Origin: Pseudomonas sp. LD120
GTDB taxonomy: Bacteria > Pseudomonadota > Gammaproteobacteria > Pseudomonadales > Pseudomonadaceae
Reading direction: 5' to 3'
Length of the DNA stretch: 64,000 nt
Assembly (NCBI RefSeq): GCF_009861525.1
Contig: NZ_WVHL01000005.1
Coordinates: 2,976,001 to 3,040,000 of the forward strand
Shown one piece after another: positions 34,175 to 41,979 of this stretch (positions are counted from its first letter, which is position 1; the number at the start of each line of letters is the position of its first letter). The notes beneath the pieces are model-generated. The model was not told where the DNA came from. It ran no database searches and saw only the letters and a program-made list of their open reading frames with translations. A program made the position numbers and the translations under genes.

Positions 34175-34632
34175 GCGTCGCTGATCTGGCCGGCAGCGAT
34201 CATCGCCAGCAACTCCTGGCGGCTGACCCACAGTACATGGTCCACCTCGCCATCGGTGGCGGCGCTCTGCTGGTCGGCGATCTCGACCTGACACACCGCC
34301 ACCGCGCTGGCGATCAGCGAAGTGTTGCTGTGCAGCAAGCCCAGTTGGCGGACCTGCGATGCCTGCCAGCCAGTCTCTTCCAGCAGTTCCCGGGCTGCGG
34401 CCTCACAGGCGCTTTCCCCGGCATCGATGGCGCCCCGGGGAAACTCGATGGACTGGCCGCCAATGGCCCGGCGCTTGAGCTCCACCAGCATCAGCCGGCC
34501 ATCGGCCAGGGTGGGTACGGCCACCACGCCGTTCACCGCCTGGGCTTCCTTGATGATGAAGTAGCCGTTTTCGCGGACCACCTTGAAGTACGGGGTTTGC
34601 AGCAGGCACTGGCTTTCGGTGACGGAACTCAT
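34126..34632 (-). CDS. NUDIX hydrolase
   Basis: 168 residues with an intact Nudix box: GAIDAGESACEAAARELLEE then TGW (residues ~67-89), the GX5EX7REUXEEXGU pattern that binds Mg2+. It resembles ADP-ribose pyrophosphatases, and it lies directly downstream of nrtR, so a role in ADP-ribose/NAD turnover is plausible. ATG 34632 is preferred because GGAG lies 11 bases before it; ATG 34656 is in frame but overlaps nrtR. Overlaps the LysR gene tail-to-tail. Confidence 0.8.
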   Translation of the reverse strand: MSSVTESQCLLQTPYFKVVRENGYFIIKEAQAVNGVVAVPTLADGRLMLVELKRRAIGGQSIEFPRGAIDAGESACEAAARELLEETGWQASQVRQLGLLHSNTSLIASAVAVCQVEIADQQSAATDGEVDHVLWVSRQELLAMIAAGQISDAHTLSAAMMLLAAESA

Positions 34633-34640
34633 GGGCGGCA

Positions 34641-35348
34641 TTACTCCAGAAAACAACGATCGAACAGGTACAACTCGGTGGGCTTGAGGCTTTCCACCGT
34701 GGCTTGCGGGCGGCCACCATCGCCGCTTTTCTTGCGCCCGGTTTCCTGCAGGTAACCGGCTTCGCTCATCTTCAGCAGGCGCTGGCGGATGCTGGTCTTG
34801 AGCACCGGCCGTTGCAGCACCCGGGAGAAGATGCTCACCGCCTCCGGGGCACTGAACTCGTTGCCGAGAAACATCAGCGGCAGGCTGCTGTAGAGGGATT
34901 TGGAAAACAGCCGCTCCCTTGCCTGGGCCACCAGGTTGTTATGGTCGAACGGCAGCTTGAAGGCGCCGCTGGCCACCTCGCCGAGGGCAAAGAAACCCTG
35001 CTGCGGGCCCGGCTGCACCGGCTCGCTGACGATCCCCAGGTAGAAGGTCGAGGACGACCAGCAACGCGGGTCGCGGAAGGCGTCACCCACGGTGCCTACT
35101 TGTTCCAGCCAGGCCAGGGGCATGTCGACCTTACTCGAACGGCGCAGGCGTTCCACTGCGTCGCTCAGGCTGCGGTCCTCGACACCGCCGTTGACCACGA
35201 TGCCCGGCAGCGCCCAGTGCCCGGCAAAGGGCTCGGCGTCGCGTTGATGGAGGAGAATCTCCAATTCGCCGAGGTTGCGGTTATAGCGCAGCAGGCACAG
35301 GTCGATGGTGTGCAGGTAGGCGCTGGGGAGGGTGGTGCGGTCGTGCAT
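34641..35348 (-). CDS. nrtR: NAD-metabolism repressor NrtR
   Basis: 235 residues. The N-terminal ~150 form a Nudix-like effector domain (LLRYNRNLGELEILLHQRD, LPGIVVNGGVEDRSLSDAVE) whose catalytic box is degenerate, so it senses rather than hydrolyses ADP-ribose-type ligands. The C-terminal winged helix contains RQRLLKMSEAGYLQETGRKK. It represses NAD salvage genes. It lies next to nadD2, and two matching operators sit in the divergent region. The order agrees with P. aeruginosa PA4916-PA4920. Confidence 0.88.
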   Translation of the reverse strand: MHDRTTLPSAYLHTIDLCLLRYNRNLGELEILLHQRDAEPFAGHWALPGIVVNGGVEDRSLSDAVERLRRSSKVDMPLAWLEQVGTVGDAFRDPRCWSSSTFYLGIVSEPVQPGPQQGFFALGEVASGAFKLPFDHNNLVAQARERLFSKSLYSSLPLMFLGNEFSAPEAVSIFSRVLQRPVLKTSIRQRLLKMSEAGYLQETGRKKSGDGGRPQATVESLKPTELYLFDRCFLE

Positions 35349-35349
35349 A

Positions 35350-35895
35350 TCAACTTCCGTGGGCGGCGTAGAGGCCGTAGTTTAGCGGATTCATGCCCGG
35401 TGCCAGCCACTGGCTGGGCGGTGTTTCGCCGCGGGCCAGGCACTGGCGCAACACGCTGCTGCGCACCCCGGGCTGTTCCTCGATGCACAGGATGGAAAAG
35501 CGTTGCAGCAATTCTTCGCCGCGATGGAACCTGGGCAATCGCCGCGCCACGTCTTCGCCCACCACCAGGGCGATGCGCTTGCCGTCCAGGGCCAGATCGT
35601 CGGCCAGGCGCTGCAGTAGGGTGAAGCTGTAGACCGGCCGCGGATCGGCCAGGCCCAGTTGCTGCTCCAGACGGCTCACCGCCAGTTCGGCCGAGCATTC
35701 GGGTTGCAGGTGTGTGGTGATCGCCTGCAACCAGTGGGCCCGCTGCTCGAAGTCGGCCATGCGCTTGCCATCCGGGTGGCGAAAGCTGGGCACCACCAGC
35801 ACCCGGCGGGCGTGGCGCGCGGCTTCGAGCATCACCTGGGCGTGTCCGGCGTGGGGCGGGTTGAAGGCGCCGCCATAGAGGGCCAGTTCAAACAT
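35350..35895 (-). CDS. nadD2: nicotinate/nicotinamide mononucleotide adenylyltransferase-like
   Basis: 181 residues, shorter than classical NadD (~210). The HxGH nucleotidyltransferase motif is LYGGAFNPPHAGHAQVMLEA at the N-terminus, and VRSSVLRQCLARG near the C-terminus stands for the usual ISSTxIR motif. It adenylylates (de)amidated nicotinic mononucleotide to form the dinucleotide. The stop codon is one base from the nrtR start, so the two are cotranscribed. A second nadD copy elsewhere in the genome is expected. Confidence 0.85.
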   Translation of the reverse strand: MFELALYGGAFNPPHAGHAQVMLEAARHARRVLVVPSFRHPDGKRMADFEQRAHWLQAITTHLQPECSAELAVSRLEQQLGLADPRPVYSFTLLQRLADDLALDGKRIALVVGEDVARRLPRFHRGEELLQRFSILCIEEQPGVRSSVLRQCLARGETPPSQWLAPGMNPLNYGLYAAHGS

Positions 35896-35911
35896 CTGCC
35901 TTTCCTCAATT

Positions 35912-35928
35912 GGTACATGACGTGTACC
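35912..35928. promoter_or_regulatory. NrtR operator 1 (nadD2-nrtR side)
   Basis: GGTACATGACGTGTACC is a 17-bp palindrome with one mismatched pair, 17 bp before the nadD2 start. It shares the GTACATGA core with the stronger palindrome on the pncA side. Confidence 0.75.
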
Positions 35929-36031
35929 TTAACATCGATTTTGTCGTCGGAGAATCTCCTTTTTAACCTTGTTTATGAAGATAAATTGAAGTTCGATTGA
36001 GGAAAATAAAATCCATAGGGGGGTTGTCATG

Positions 36032-36052
36032 AAAGTACATGACATGTACTTT
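36032..36052. promoter_or_regulatory. NrtR operator 2 (pncA side)
   Basis: A 21-bp perfect palindrome: AAAGTACATG, one central base, CATGTACTTT. It lies 28 bp before the pncA start, overlapping the expected promoter-proximal region. Confidence 0.8.
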
Positions 36053-36079
36053 GTGCTCCATGCAGAGGAGAGACCCAGC

Positions 36080-36727
36080 ATGAACAGCCAAACGATGAAG
36101 ACCGCTTCCTTCGATGTCGATGCACAAAAGAGCTTTACCCCGCTGTGCCCGGACGAGTTGCCCGTGGCCGAAGGCGACCGCATCGGCGGCGAGCTGAATT
36201 TCATGGCGACCCTGGCCAGCCTGCGCATCGGCAGCAAGGACGCCCACAGCCACCAGGCTCCCTGGGTGGTGGCCGAACACGCACAGATGCTCCAGCCCAC
36301 TGGCCTGGAACACGCCGACCTGACCTGGGTCAGCCACTGTGTACCGGGCACCGCAGGCTTCACCCTGCTGGACGAGTTGCCCACGCCCTATGACTACGAC
36401 TACTTCGTGTGGAAGGGCGTGGAGCCGGACCTGCACCCCTATGGCGCCTGCTACCACGACCTGCACGGCAAGCTGTCCACCGGGGTCATCGAGTACCTCA
36501 ACAGCCAGGGCGTGCGACAAGTCATCGTCGGCGGCCTGGCCCTGGATTTCTGCGTCAAGACCACCGCGCTGCAACTGGCCGCCGCCGGCTTCAAGGTGAT
36601 CATCCACCTGCCGGCGTGCCGGGCCATCAGCGCCGAGGGCGCCACCCAGGCGATCGACGACATGCAACGAGCGGGCATCACGGTGGCCACAACCCGCGAA
36701 GCAACCACCCGAGTGGCCAAGGCTTGA
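36080..36727 (+). CDS. pncA: nicotinamidase
   Basis: 215-residue isochorismatase-fold enzyme converting nicotinamide to nicotinate. The triad Asp is in FDVDAQKSFTPL, Lys in WKGVEPDLHPYGA, and the nucleophilic Cys in GGLALDFCVKTTAL. Metal-binding SKDAHSHQAPW is present. GAGGAG lies nine bases before ATG 36080. An upstream in-frame ATG at 36029 would begin inside the NrtR operator and is rejected. Confidence 0.92.
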   Translation: MNSQTMKTASFDVDAQKSFTPLCPDELPVAEGDRIGGELNFMATLASLRIGSKDAHSHQAPWVVAEHAQMLQPTGLEHADLTWVSHCVPGTAGFTLLDELPTPYDYDYFVWKGVEPDLHPYGACYHDLHGKLSTGVIEYLNSQGVRQVIVGGLALDFCVKTTALQLAAAGFKVIIHLPACRAISAEGATQAIDDMQRAGITVATTREATTRVAKA

Positions 36728-36736
36728 GGAGTCATC

Positions 36737-37966
36737 ATGGAAAGTGCATTCGACCGTAACAACGGCGTGATTCAGAGCCTGCTGGACACCGACTACTACA
36801 CCTTCACCATGATGCAGGCGGTGCTGCACCAGCACCCCAATGTCGATGTGGAATACCAGTTCATCGTCCGTTCCAAAGAGTCCCTGGTGCACCTGATCCC
36901 CGAGATCCGCCAGGAGCTGGAAAAGCTCGCCGGCCTGCAGATGCGCGAAGGCGAACAGCGCTTTTTGTTCAACAAGCGCTTTCGCGAATACCTGACCCCG
37001 GATTTTGAGCAGTTTCTCGGCCTGTTCCGCTTCAACCTGCGCTACATCCACGTGGCGGCGGTCGACGGCCAGTTGAGCATCCGCGTCCGCGGCCCGATGC
37101 TGCACTGCATCATGTTCGAGCAGCCGGTGCTGGCCATGGTCAGCGAGCTGCGCAACCGCGACAAGTACCCGGAAGTGGAGCTGGAGGACGTCACCCGCCG
37201 GCTGTATCAGAAGTTCGAATGGCTGGAGAAAAACGCCAGCCGCGACGAGCTTGCCGAGTTGCGCGTCTCGGATTTCTCCACCCGCCGGCGCCTGTCGTTC
37301 AAGGCCCAGCGCGAAGTGGTGAAGATCATGCGCAGTGATTTCCCCGGGGTCTTCGTCGGCACCAGCAATGCCCACCTGGCCTACGAGTTCGACCTGCCGC
37401 TGATCGGCACCATGGCCCACCAGTGGTTGATGGTGCACCAGCAACTGGGGCGGCTGCGGGAGAGCCAGAACGCCGCTCTGGAGAACTGGGTGCACGAGTA
37501 TCGCGGACGCCTCGGCATCGCCCTGACCGACTGCATCAGCACCGACTTCTTCCTCAAGGATTTCGACCTGTATTTCGCCAAGCTCTACGACGGCCTGCGC
37601 CAGGATTCCGGTGACCCGATCCTCTGGGCCGACAAGGTCCTGGCCCGCTACCGCGAACTGGGGATCGACCCACGGACCAAGGACCTGATGTTCTCCGACG
37701 GTCTGAACTTCGAGAAATGCTTGCCGATCCTGCGCCACGTGCGCGGCCAGGCCCGGTTCGGGTTCGGCATGGGCACCAGCCTGGCCTGCGACGTCGAAGG
37801 CGTCGAACCGCTGAGCATCGTGATGAAGCTGGTGCGGGTGCATGGCGAGCCGGTGGTGAAGTTTTCCGACGACCCGATCAAGAACGTCTGCGAAGACCCG
37901 TCGTTCCTGCGCTATGCGGCCCAGGTGTTTAAAGTCGATCTTGCCCACTCGCCCCTGGAGGCCTGA
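36737..37966 (+). CDS. pncB: nicotinate phosphoribosyltransferase
   Basis: 409 residues, the usual PncB size (~400). Condenses nicotinate with PRPP to nicotinate mononucleotide. Landmarks: LLDTDYYTFTMMQAVLHQHP at the N-terminus, SDFSTRRRLSFKAQ, GTSNAHLAYEFDLPLIGTMA with the catalytic HxW region MAHQWLM, and FSDGLNFEK. It starts nine bases after pncA, with GAGGAG before the ATG, and ends one base before nadE. Confidence 0.93.
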   Translation: MESAFDRNNGVIQSLLDTDYYTFTMMQAVLHQHPNVDVEYQFIVRSKESLVHLIPEIRQELEKLAGLQMREGEQRFLFNKRFREYLTPDFEQFLGLFRFNLRYIHVAAVDGQLSIRVRGPMLHCIMFEQPVLAMVSELRNRDKYPEVELEDVTRRLYQKFEWLEKNASRDELAELRVSDFSTRRRLSFKAQREVVKIMRSDFPGVFVGTSNAHLAYEFDLPLIGTMAHQWLMVHQQLGRLRESQNAALENWVHEYRGRLGIALTDCISTDFFLKDFDLYFAKLYDGLRQDSGDPILWADKVLARYRELGIDPRTKDLMFSDGLNFEKCLPILRHVRGQARFGFGMGTSLACDVEGVEPLSIVMKLVRVHGEPVVKFSDDPIKNVCEDPSFLRYAAQVFKVDLAHSPLEA

Positions 37967-37967
37967 C

Positions 37968-38801
37968 ATGAGCAACCAAACCCAAGAACGTATCGCCCGC
38001 GAGCTGGGCATCGACCGGCAACTGGTGCGCGGTGGCGAGGCCTTTGAAATCGCTCGGCGCGTGGCCTTTATCCAGCAGGTGCTGCGCGAGTCCGGTTGCA
38101 GCAGCCTGGTGCTGGGCATCAGCGGCGGGGTCGACTCCCTGACCGCCGGCCGCCTGTGCCAGCTGGCGGTGGAGCAACTGCGTGGGGCAGGGCACAAGGC
38201 GCAGTTCATCGCCATGCGCCTGCCCTATAAAAGCCAGGCTGATGAAAGCGATGCCCAGGCGTCCCTGGACTTCATTGGCGCGGACGCGGTGAGCACCTGC
38301 AACATTGCCGACAGCGTCGACGGCCTGATGAGCCAGGTGCGGATCGACGGCTTACAGCCTTCACCGGCTCTCACGGACTTGGCCAAGGGCAACGTCAAGG
38401 CCCGGGCGCGGATGATCGCGCAGTACGCCGTGGCCAACTTCAGCAACGGCCTGGTGGTGGGCACCGACCACGGCGCCGAGGCGCTGATGGGCTTTTTCAC
38501 CAAGTACGGCGACGGTGCCTGCGACCTGGCCCCACTGTCGGGCCTGACCAAGACCCAGGTGCGGCTGCTGGCCGAGGCCCTCGGCGCGCCAGGCCATCTG
38601 GTGCACAAGGCCCCCACCGCGGACCTGGAGGAACTGGCGCCGGGCAAGCTGGACGAAGCCGCCTACGGTTGCCGCTACGAAGAAATCGATGCCTACCTGA
38701 TGGGCCAGCCGGTCGCGGAGCGCGTGCAACAATTGATCGAAAGCGCCTACCGCCGCACCGCCCACAAACGCGCCTTGCCCCACAGCCCCGCCATCCTGTA
38801 G
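37968..38801 (+). CDS. nadE: NH3-dependent NAD+ synthetase
   Basis: 277 residues, matching the short ammonia-dependent NadE. The PP-loop is LVLGISGGVDSLTAGRL (~residues 45-61), with YAVANFSNGLVVGTDHGAEA and ALMGFFTKYGDGACDLAPLS forming the nicotinate adenine dinucleotide site. It performs the last step to NAD+, amidating with ATP and NH3. Together with pncA and pncB it makes a full salvage route. A REP element begins at its stop codon. Confidence 0.93.
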   Translation: MSNQTQERIARELGIDRQLVRGGEAFEIARRVAFIQQVLRESGCSSLVLGISGGVDSLTAGRLCQLAVEQLRGAGHKAQFIAMRLPYKSQADESDAQASLDFIGADAVSTCNIADSVDGLMSQVRIDGLQPSPALTDLAKGNVKARARMIAQYAVANFSNGLVVGTDHGAEALMGFFTKYGDGACDLAPLSGLTKTQVRLLAEALGAPGHLVHKAPTADLEELAPGKLDEAAYGCRYEEIDAYLMGQPVAERVQQLIESAYRRTAHKRALPHSPAIL

Positions 38802-38927
38802 CCGCTGGCGCAGCCTGCCAGTGGCTGCGCAGCAGGCGCCAAGTCTGTACCCCCGATCGCCTTAAGAAACCGACTGGCCACCTTGATGTCGACGGCGTCG
38901 CCGATCGCAGCCTTCGGCAGCGGCGAC
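38798..38927. repeat. REP doublet after nadE
   Basis: GTAGCCGCTGGCGCAGCC starts within the nadE stop codon. An inverted REP core, CGCAGCCTTCGGCAGCGGC, lies about 110 bp on, like the REPIN at 13121-13244. The 166 bp between nadE and the next gene contain nothing else. Confidence 0.65.
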
Positions 38928-38967
38928 CGGGAACCCGGGCGCTAGCTCGATGCTGATGTAGGGCTCG

Positions 38968-39435
38968 TCAATCCGGCCATTTTTTCAAGGCCGCTCGGCA
39001 GTCCTGGGCCAGCTCGTTGATGTGTTCTCGCACGGTTTGCCAACCCAGAAGGTCGAGTACTTGACGTGCTTGCTCGCGCAGCGGCTGCCATTGCGGATGC
39101 TCGAAGCCATTGTTTTCCGGGGTGCCAACGTAAGCCTCCCAACACAAGGCCTCACAGCGGCCCAGCAGAATATGCAGGCGCTGCTGCAGGGCGGGGGCGA
39201 GGCAGGCCGGAAAGTGCTTCACGAAACCATCGAGGCCATCCAGCTAGTCAGACCAAAGATTGCATTCGGCGCAGCAACTGATTTCCGCCCGTTGCCGCTC
39301 GGCGTCCAGGGCAAGAAATTCCAGGGCCAGGCCCAATTCCGCGAGCAGGATGATCCTTCGATACTCGTCCTGGCCGTACCAGGTCCAGATATTCGAGGCC
39401 AGAGGCGTTGCGTTGCAGGGCGTTGTGTCAGTCAT
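38968..39435 (-). pseudogene. unrecognised small gene interrupted by an in-frame amber codon
   Basis: From ATG 39435 the frame reads MTDTTPCNATPLASNIWTWY, through an amphipathic helix (RRIILLAELGLALEFLAL), to a TAG at 39244-39246. It then continues in the same frame for 92 codons (including LQQRLHILLGRCEALCWEAY and AQDCRAALKKWPD) to a proper stop. The second half has no ribosome site and only an internal GTG, so the two halves look like one ~155-residue gene with one nonsense change (for example CAG to TAG). Its start overlaps the GFA gene by eight bases. Product not recognised. Confidence 0.65.
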
Positions 39436-39859
39436 GGGGCAGGCCTTTATCGTCGGCCTGCCGGTTGCCGCGCAGGGGGCGCCAACCCGCAGGCCAGCGG
39501 TCGCTGAACGAATGGTTGCGCGGCATCAGGGCCGGGTCGCGGTTTTCGTCGAAGCAGCCCAGGAGCAAGGCACTGGTCGGCTGATCATCGATGGCGCCCA
39601 GGGAGCTGCCGCATTCCCGGCAGAATGCGCGGCTTGAACAGTCCGACGCTCTGAAGGTCGCGGGGACGCCTGCGGGGTCGGTCCAGCGAACGTGCGTGCT
39701 GGGGCATTCGACCCAGGCCAGCGTCAAGGCGCCGCGGTGTCGCTGGCACAGTGAGCAGGAGCAGGAGCAGGAGCAGGTATGGGGGGTGGCGAGTGGGCCC
39801 CGGGCCTCGAAACGGATCTGTGCGCACAGGCAGCCGCCCTGATACAACGCGTCATTCAT
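39428..39859 (-). CDS. GFA (glutathione-dependent formaldehyde-activating-like) protein
   Basis: 143 residues of the GFA zinc-binding fold. N-terminal QGGCLCAQIRFEARG supplies two zinc ligands, and RAFCRECGSSLG two more. Between them, HTCSCSCSCSLCQRHRGA holds an expanded Cys-Ser run encoded by a hexanucleotide repeat, where family members normally have one C.C pair. Most GFA members do not act on formaldehyde. AGGAG lies eight bases before ATG 39859. Its stop overlaps the following gene. Confidence 0.75.
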   Translation of the reverse strand: MNDALYQGGCLCAQIRFEARGPLATPHTCSCSCSCSLCQRHRGALTLAWVECPSTHVRWTDPAGVPATFRASDCSSRAFCRECGSSLGAIDDQPTSALLLGCFDENRDPALMPRNHSFSDRWPAGWRPLRGNRQADDKGLPHD

Positions 39860-39923
39860 GGCTATGTCTCCTGACCTAGGGCGCTGATGGCCGGTGGCAG
39901 AATCTATCACGCCCGGTGGTGCT

Positions 39924-40685
39924 TCAGGGCACGGCCACTGGCTGTTCCAGCGCTTTGGGCGTGCCCTGGTCGTCGATCGATTGGTAGCTCAGCAGTGCCT
40001 GGCTGCCGCTCACCAGGTCGGGCGTCGAGGCAGCGGGCAGCTCCAGAGTGACGCTGGCGTAGGGCGCGAGCATCTCGCCGGGCACGCTCAGTTGCGTGGC
40101 GCCGGCGCTCAAGCGCAGGTGATCGAGGGTGATGTGGTAGGGGCTCGGGTTGTGCCAGTGCAGGCGCAGGCGTTCGGCTTCGCGGGTCAGGTTGAAGACC
40201 TGTCGGCTGGCGGCCCGTTCCTGGGGCTCGGTAAGGCCGGCGGGGCGCAGGAAGACCTTCATCTGGGTTTGCAGCGTCAGGGTCAGTCGGTCCCCTGGCT
40301 TGGTGTCGCTGGGTGTGGCCGGGATTTCCAGCAGGTTGAGCCAGAACAGGCTTTCGCGGTCCTGGGGCTGTGGGTGCTTGTTGAACAGCAGCTTGAGGCT
40401 CTGACGCCCACCGGGTTCCAGACGGAACACCGCCGGCAGGGCGACAAAGGGGCTGGAGCTGTCCTGCGGCGCGGCATTGGGCTGGCCATCGTCAACCCAG
40501 GTTTGCACCAGCACTGGAGCCTGGCCCGTATTGCTCAGTTCCAGGACCTGCTCGCGACCGTCCATCGGGTAGACGACGCGCGTGGTCGAGGCCAGCAGGC
40601 CCGCGTCGGCGCCGCTCTGCCAAAGGCCGGCCAGGGCCAGGCAGAGGGTCGCCAGCAGCGCAGGTGAACGGCGCGGCGTACTCAT
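39924..40685 (-). CDS. fimbrial periplasmic chaperone (second copy)
   Basis: 253 residues with signal peptide (ALLATLCLALAGLWQSGADA). A PapD-like two-domain chaperone: TRVVYPMDGREQVLELSNTG in the G1/A1 region, and PQDRESLFWLNLLEIP, the diagnostic D/RESLFWLN loop. It caps pilus subunits in the periplasm and passes them to the usher. It overlaps the adhesin stop by four bases and is last in the operon. Distinct from the chaperone at 44526, so it may serve the adhesin specifically. Confidence 0.88.
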   Translation of the reverse strand: MSTPRRSPALLATLCLALAGLWQSGADAGLLASTTRVVYPMDGREQVLELSNTGQAPVLVQTWVDDGQPNAAPQDSSSPFVALPAVFRLEPGGRQSLKLLFNKHPQPQDRESLFWLNLLEIPATPSDTKPGDRLTLTLQTQMKVFLRPAGLTEPQERAASRQVFNLTREAERLRLHWHNPSPYHITLDHLRLSAGATQLSVPGEMLAPYASVTLELPAASTPDLVSGSQALLSYQSIDDQGTPKALEQPVAVP

Positions 40686-41962
40686 TGGACCCTCACCACC
40701 ACGTTGACTGTGGCATCGATGCGCCCCGGGGTGATGCGCCGCGCCAGGGGCACCAGGCTGGCGCTGAACTGGCCGCTGTAGCGGGTCTGCCCCGGTGCTG
40801 CGGCGGTGCGGGTCAGCAGTGGGTCATGCACCGAGTACCAGCCATCGCCGCCGGCCGTACGGGTGCCGCCGGGGTTCCAACCGGCCAGCAGCAGCGGACG
40901 CTGGTTGTGGTCGTGGATCTGCACACCGACCCCGCTGGCCAGGGTCGGGTCGCTGCCGTAGCCGCTGGACAGCAGCACTTGGGCGCCGCCGGCCGGGTCG
41001 AGCCGTTGCGGGTAGTCACGTTGCAGGGCCAGGTAGCTGTCTGGAGGCACTTGCAGGCCCACCGTGACCTGGCCGCCGTGGCTGTGTTCAGCGAGCGCCG
41101 GGCTGTTGCACTCGATCTCGATGCTCAGGCGCGCCTGTGGCCCGTTGCCTTGGCGCAGTTGGTTCAGCGAGACCCGGCCGAAGTCCACCAGGGGCGTGGC
41201 TGAATGCACCGCGCAGGTGGTGCGGCGGCTGATGCTGACGCTGTTCCACAGGCCGATTGCCGCCGGCCAGTGCTGGCGCTGATTGCTCGCGCAGCCATTG
41301 CCGTGGTCGCAGCCGGGGCTCAGGGCCGTGCTGAAGCCACCGCCCTGAAAGGCGATGTAGGCGTTGGGGCGGGCGAGGTTGTAGACGCCCTCGGCGAGGC
41401 TGCCCGGTTGACCGCCGCCGGTGCTGTCGGCAACCCGCGCCAGCTCCACGGTGACGTCGCTGAAATGCTTGGCTTTGAACTCGATCCGACCGCTGCTGGG
41501 GTTGTAGTCGCCGTTGAGGGCGCGGCGCTGCCAGGTGCGGGAAAAGGTCTGGCCGCTCTGGTTGTGGGTGATTTTCACCGCTACATTGCGCCACAAGGTG
41601 TGGAAGTAGCCGGGCATGCCGCTGACTTCGTGCTTGCCGCTCAGGGCATCGGTGCCATTGGTGGAGAAGTATTCGTAGAAGGGGCCGTCTTCGGGCAGGC
41701 AATCGTAGGCCACCGTCTCGGGATCGACGTTGGCGTTGCGCGCCACCGAGATGCTCGTCATGCCCAGCACGCTGCCGGCGGGCTGCAACTGTTCGGCGGT
41801 GAGGGTAATGGCGGGCAGGCCGAGGTTGCCGTTGGCGGTGTCATGGGCGCTGTAGGACCACACCTGGCGGCATTGCGCCTGCGCCGCCAGGGGCGCGCAG
41901 GCCATGCCAAGCAGCAGGCCCAGCACGCTTGCGCCGCGCCCGGCAGAGAACATCGAAAACAT
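40682..41962 (-). CDS. fimbrial tip adhesin
   Basis: 426 residues, far larger than a structural pilin, with signal peptide LGLLLGMACAPLAAQAQ. The N-terminal ~240 residues form a putative receptor-binding lectin domain (PYFEYF-like GPFYEYFSTNG, YNLARPNAYIAFQGGG). The C-terminal pilin domain begins near TTCAVHSATPLVDFGRVSLN with a Cys pair (TTC, IECN) and ends RIDATVNVVVRVQ, the beta-strand recognised by the chaperone. Receptor unknown. Lies 17 bp after the usher. Confidence 0.82.
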   Translation of the reverse strand: MFSMFSAGRGASVLGLLLGMACAPLAAQAQCRQVWSYSAHDTANGNLGLPAITLTAEQLQPAGSVLGMTSISVARNANVDPETVAYDCLPEDGPFYEYFSTNGTDALSGKHEVSGMPGYFHTLWRNVAVKITHNQSGQTFSRTWQRRALNGDYNPSSGRIEFKAKHFSDVTVELARVADSTGGGQPGSLAEGVYNLARPNAYIAFQGGGFSTALSPGCDHGNGCASNQRQHWPAAIGLWNSVSISRRTTCAVHSATPLVDFGRVSLNQLRQGNGPQARLSIEIECNSPALAEHSHGGQVTVGLQVPPDSYLALQRDYPQRLDPAGGAQVLLSSGYGSDPTLASGVGVQIHDHNQRPLLLAGWNPGGTRTAGGDGWYSVHDPLLTRTAAAPGQTRYSGQFSASLVPLARRITPGRIDATVNVVVRVQ

Positions 41963-41979
41963 GGGGCAAATTCCTGGGG

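Noticed and set aside
35963..38215. A 750-codon open frame on the minus strand across pncA, pncB and nadE
   Set aside because: It is the antisense shadow of three well-supported NAD genes in high-GC DNA; its translation is His/Gln/Ala/Val-rich without domains.
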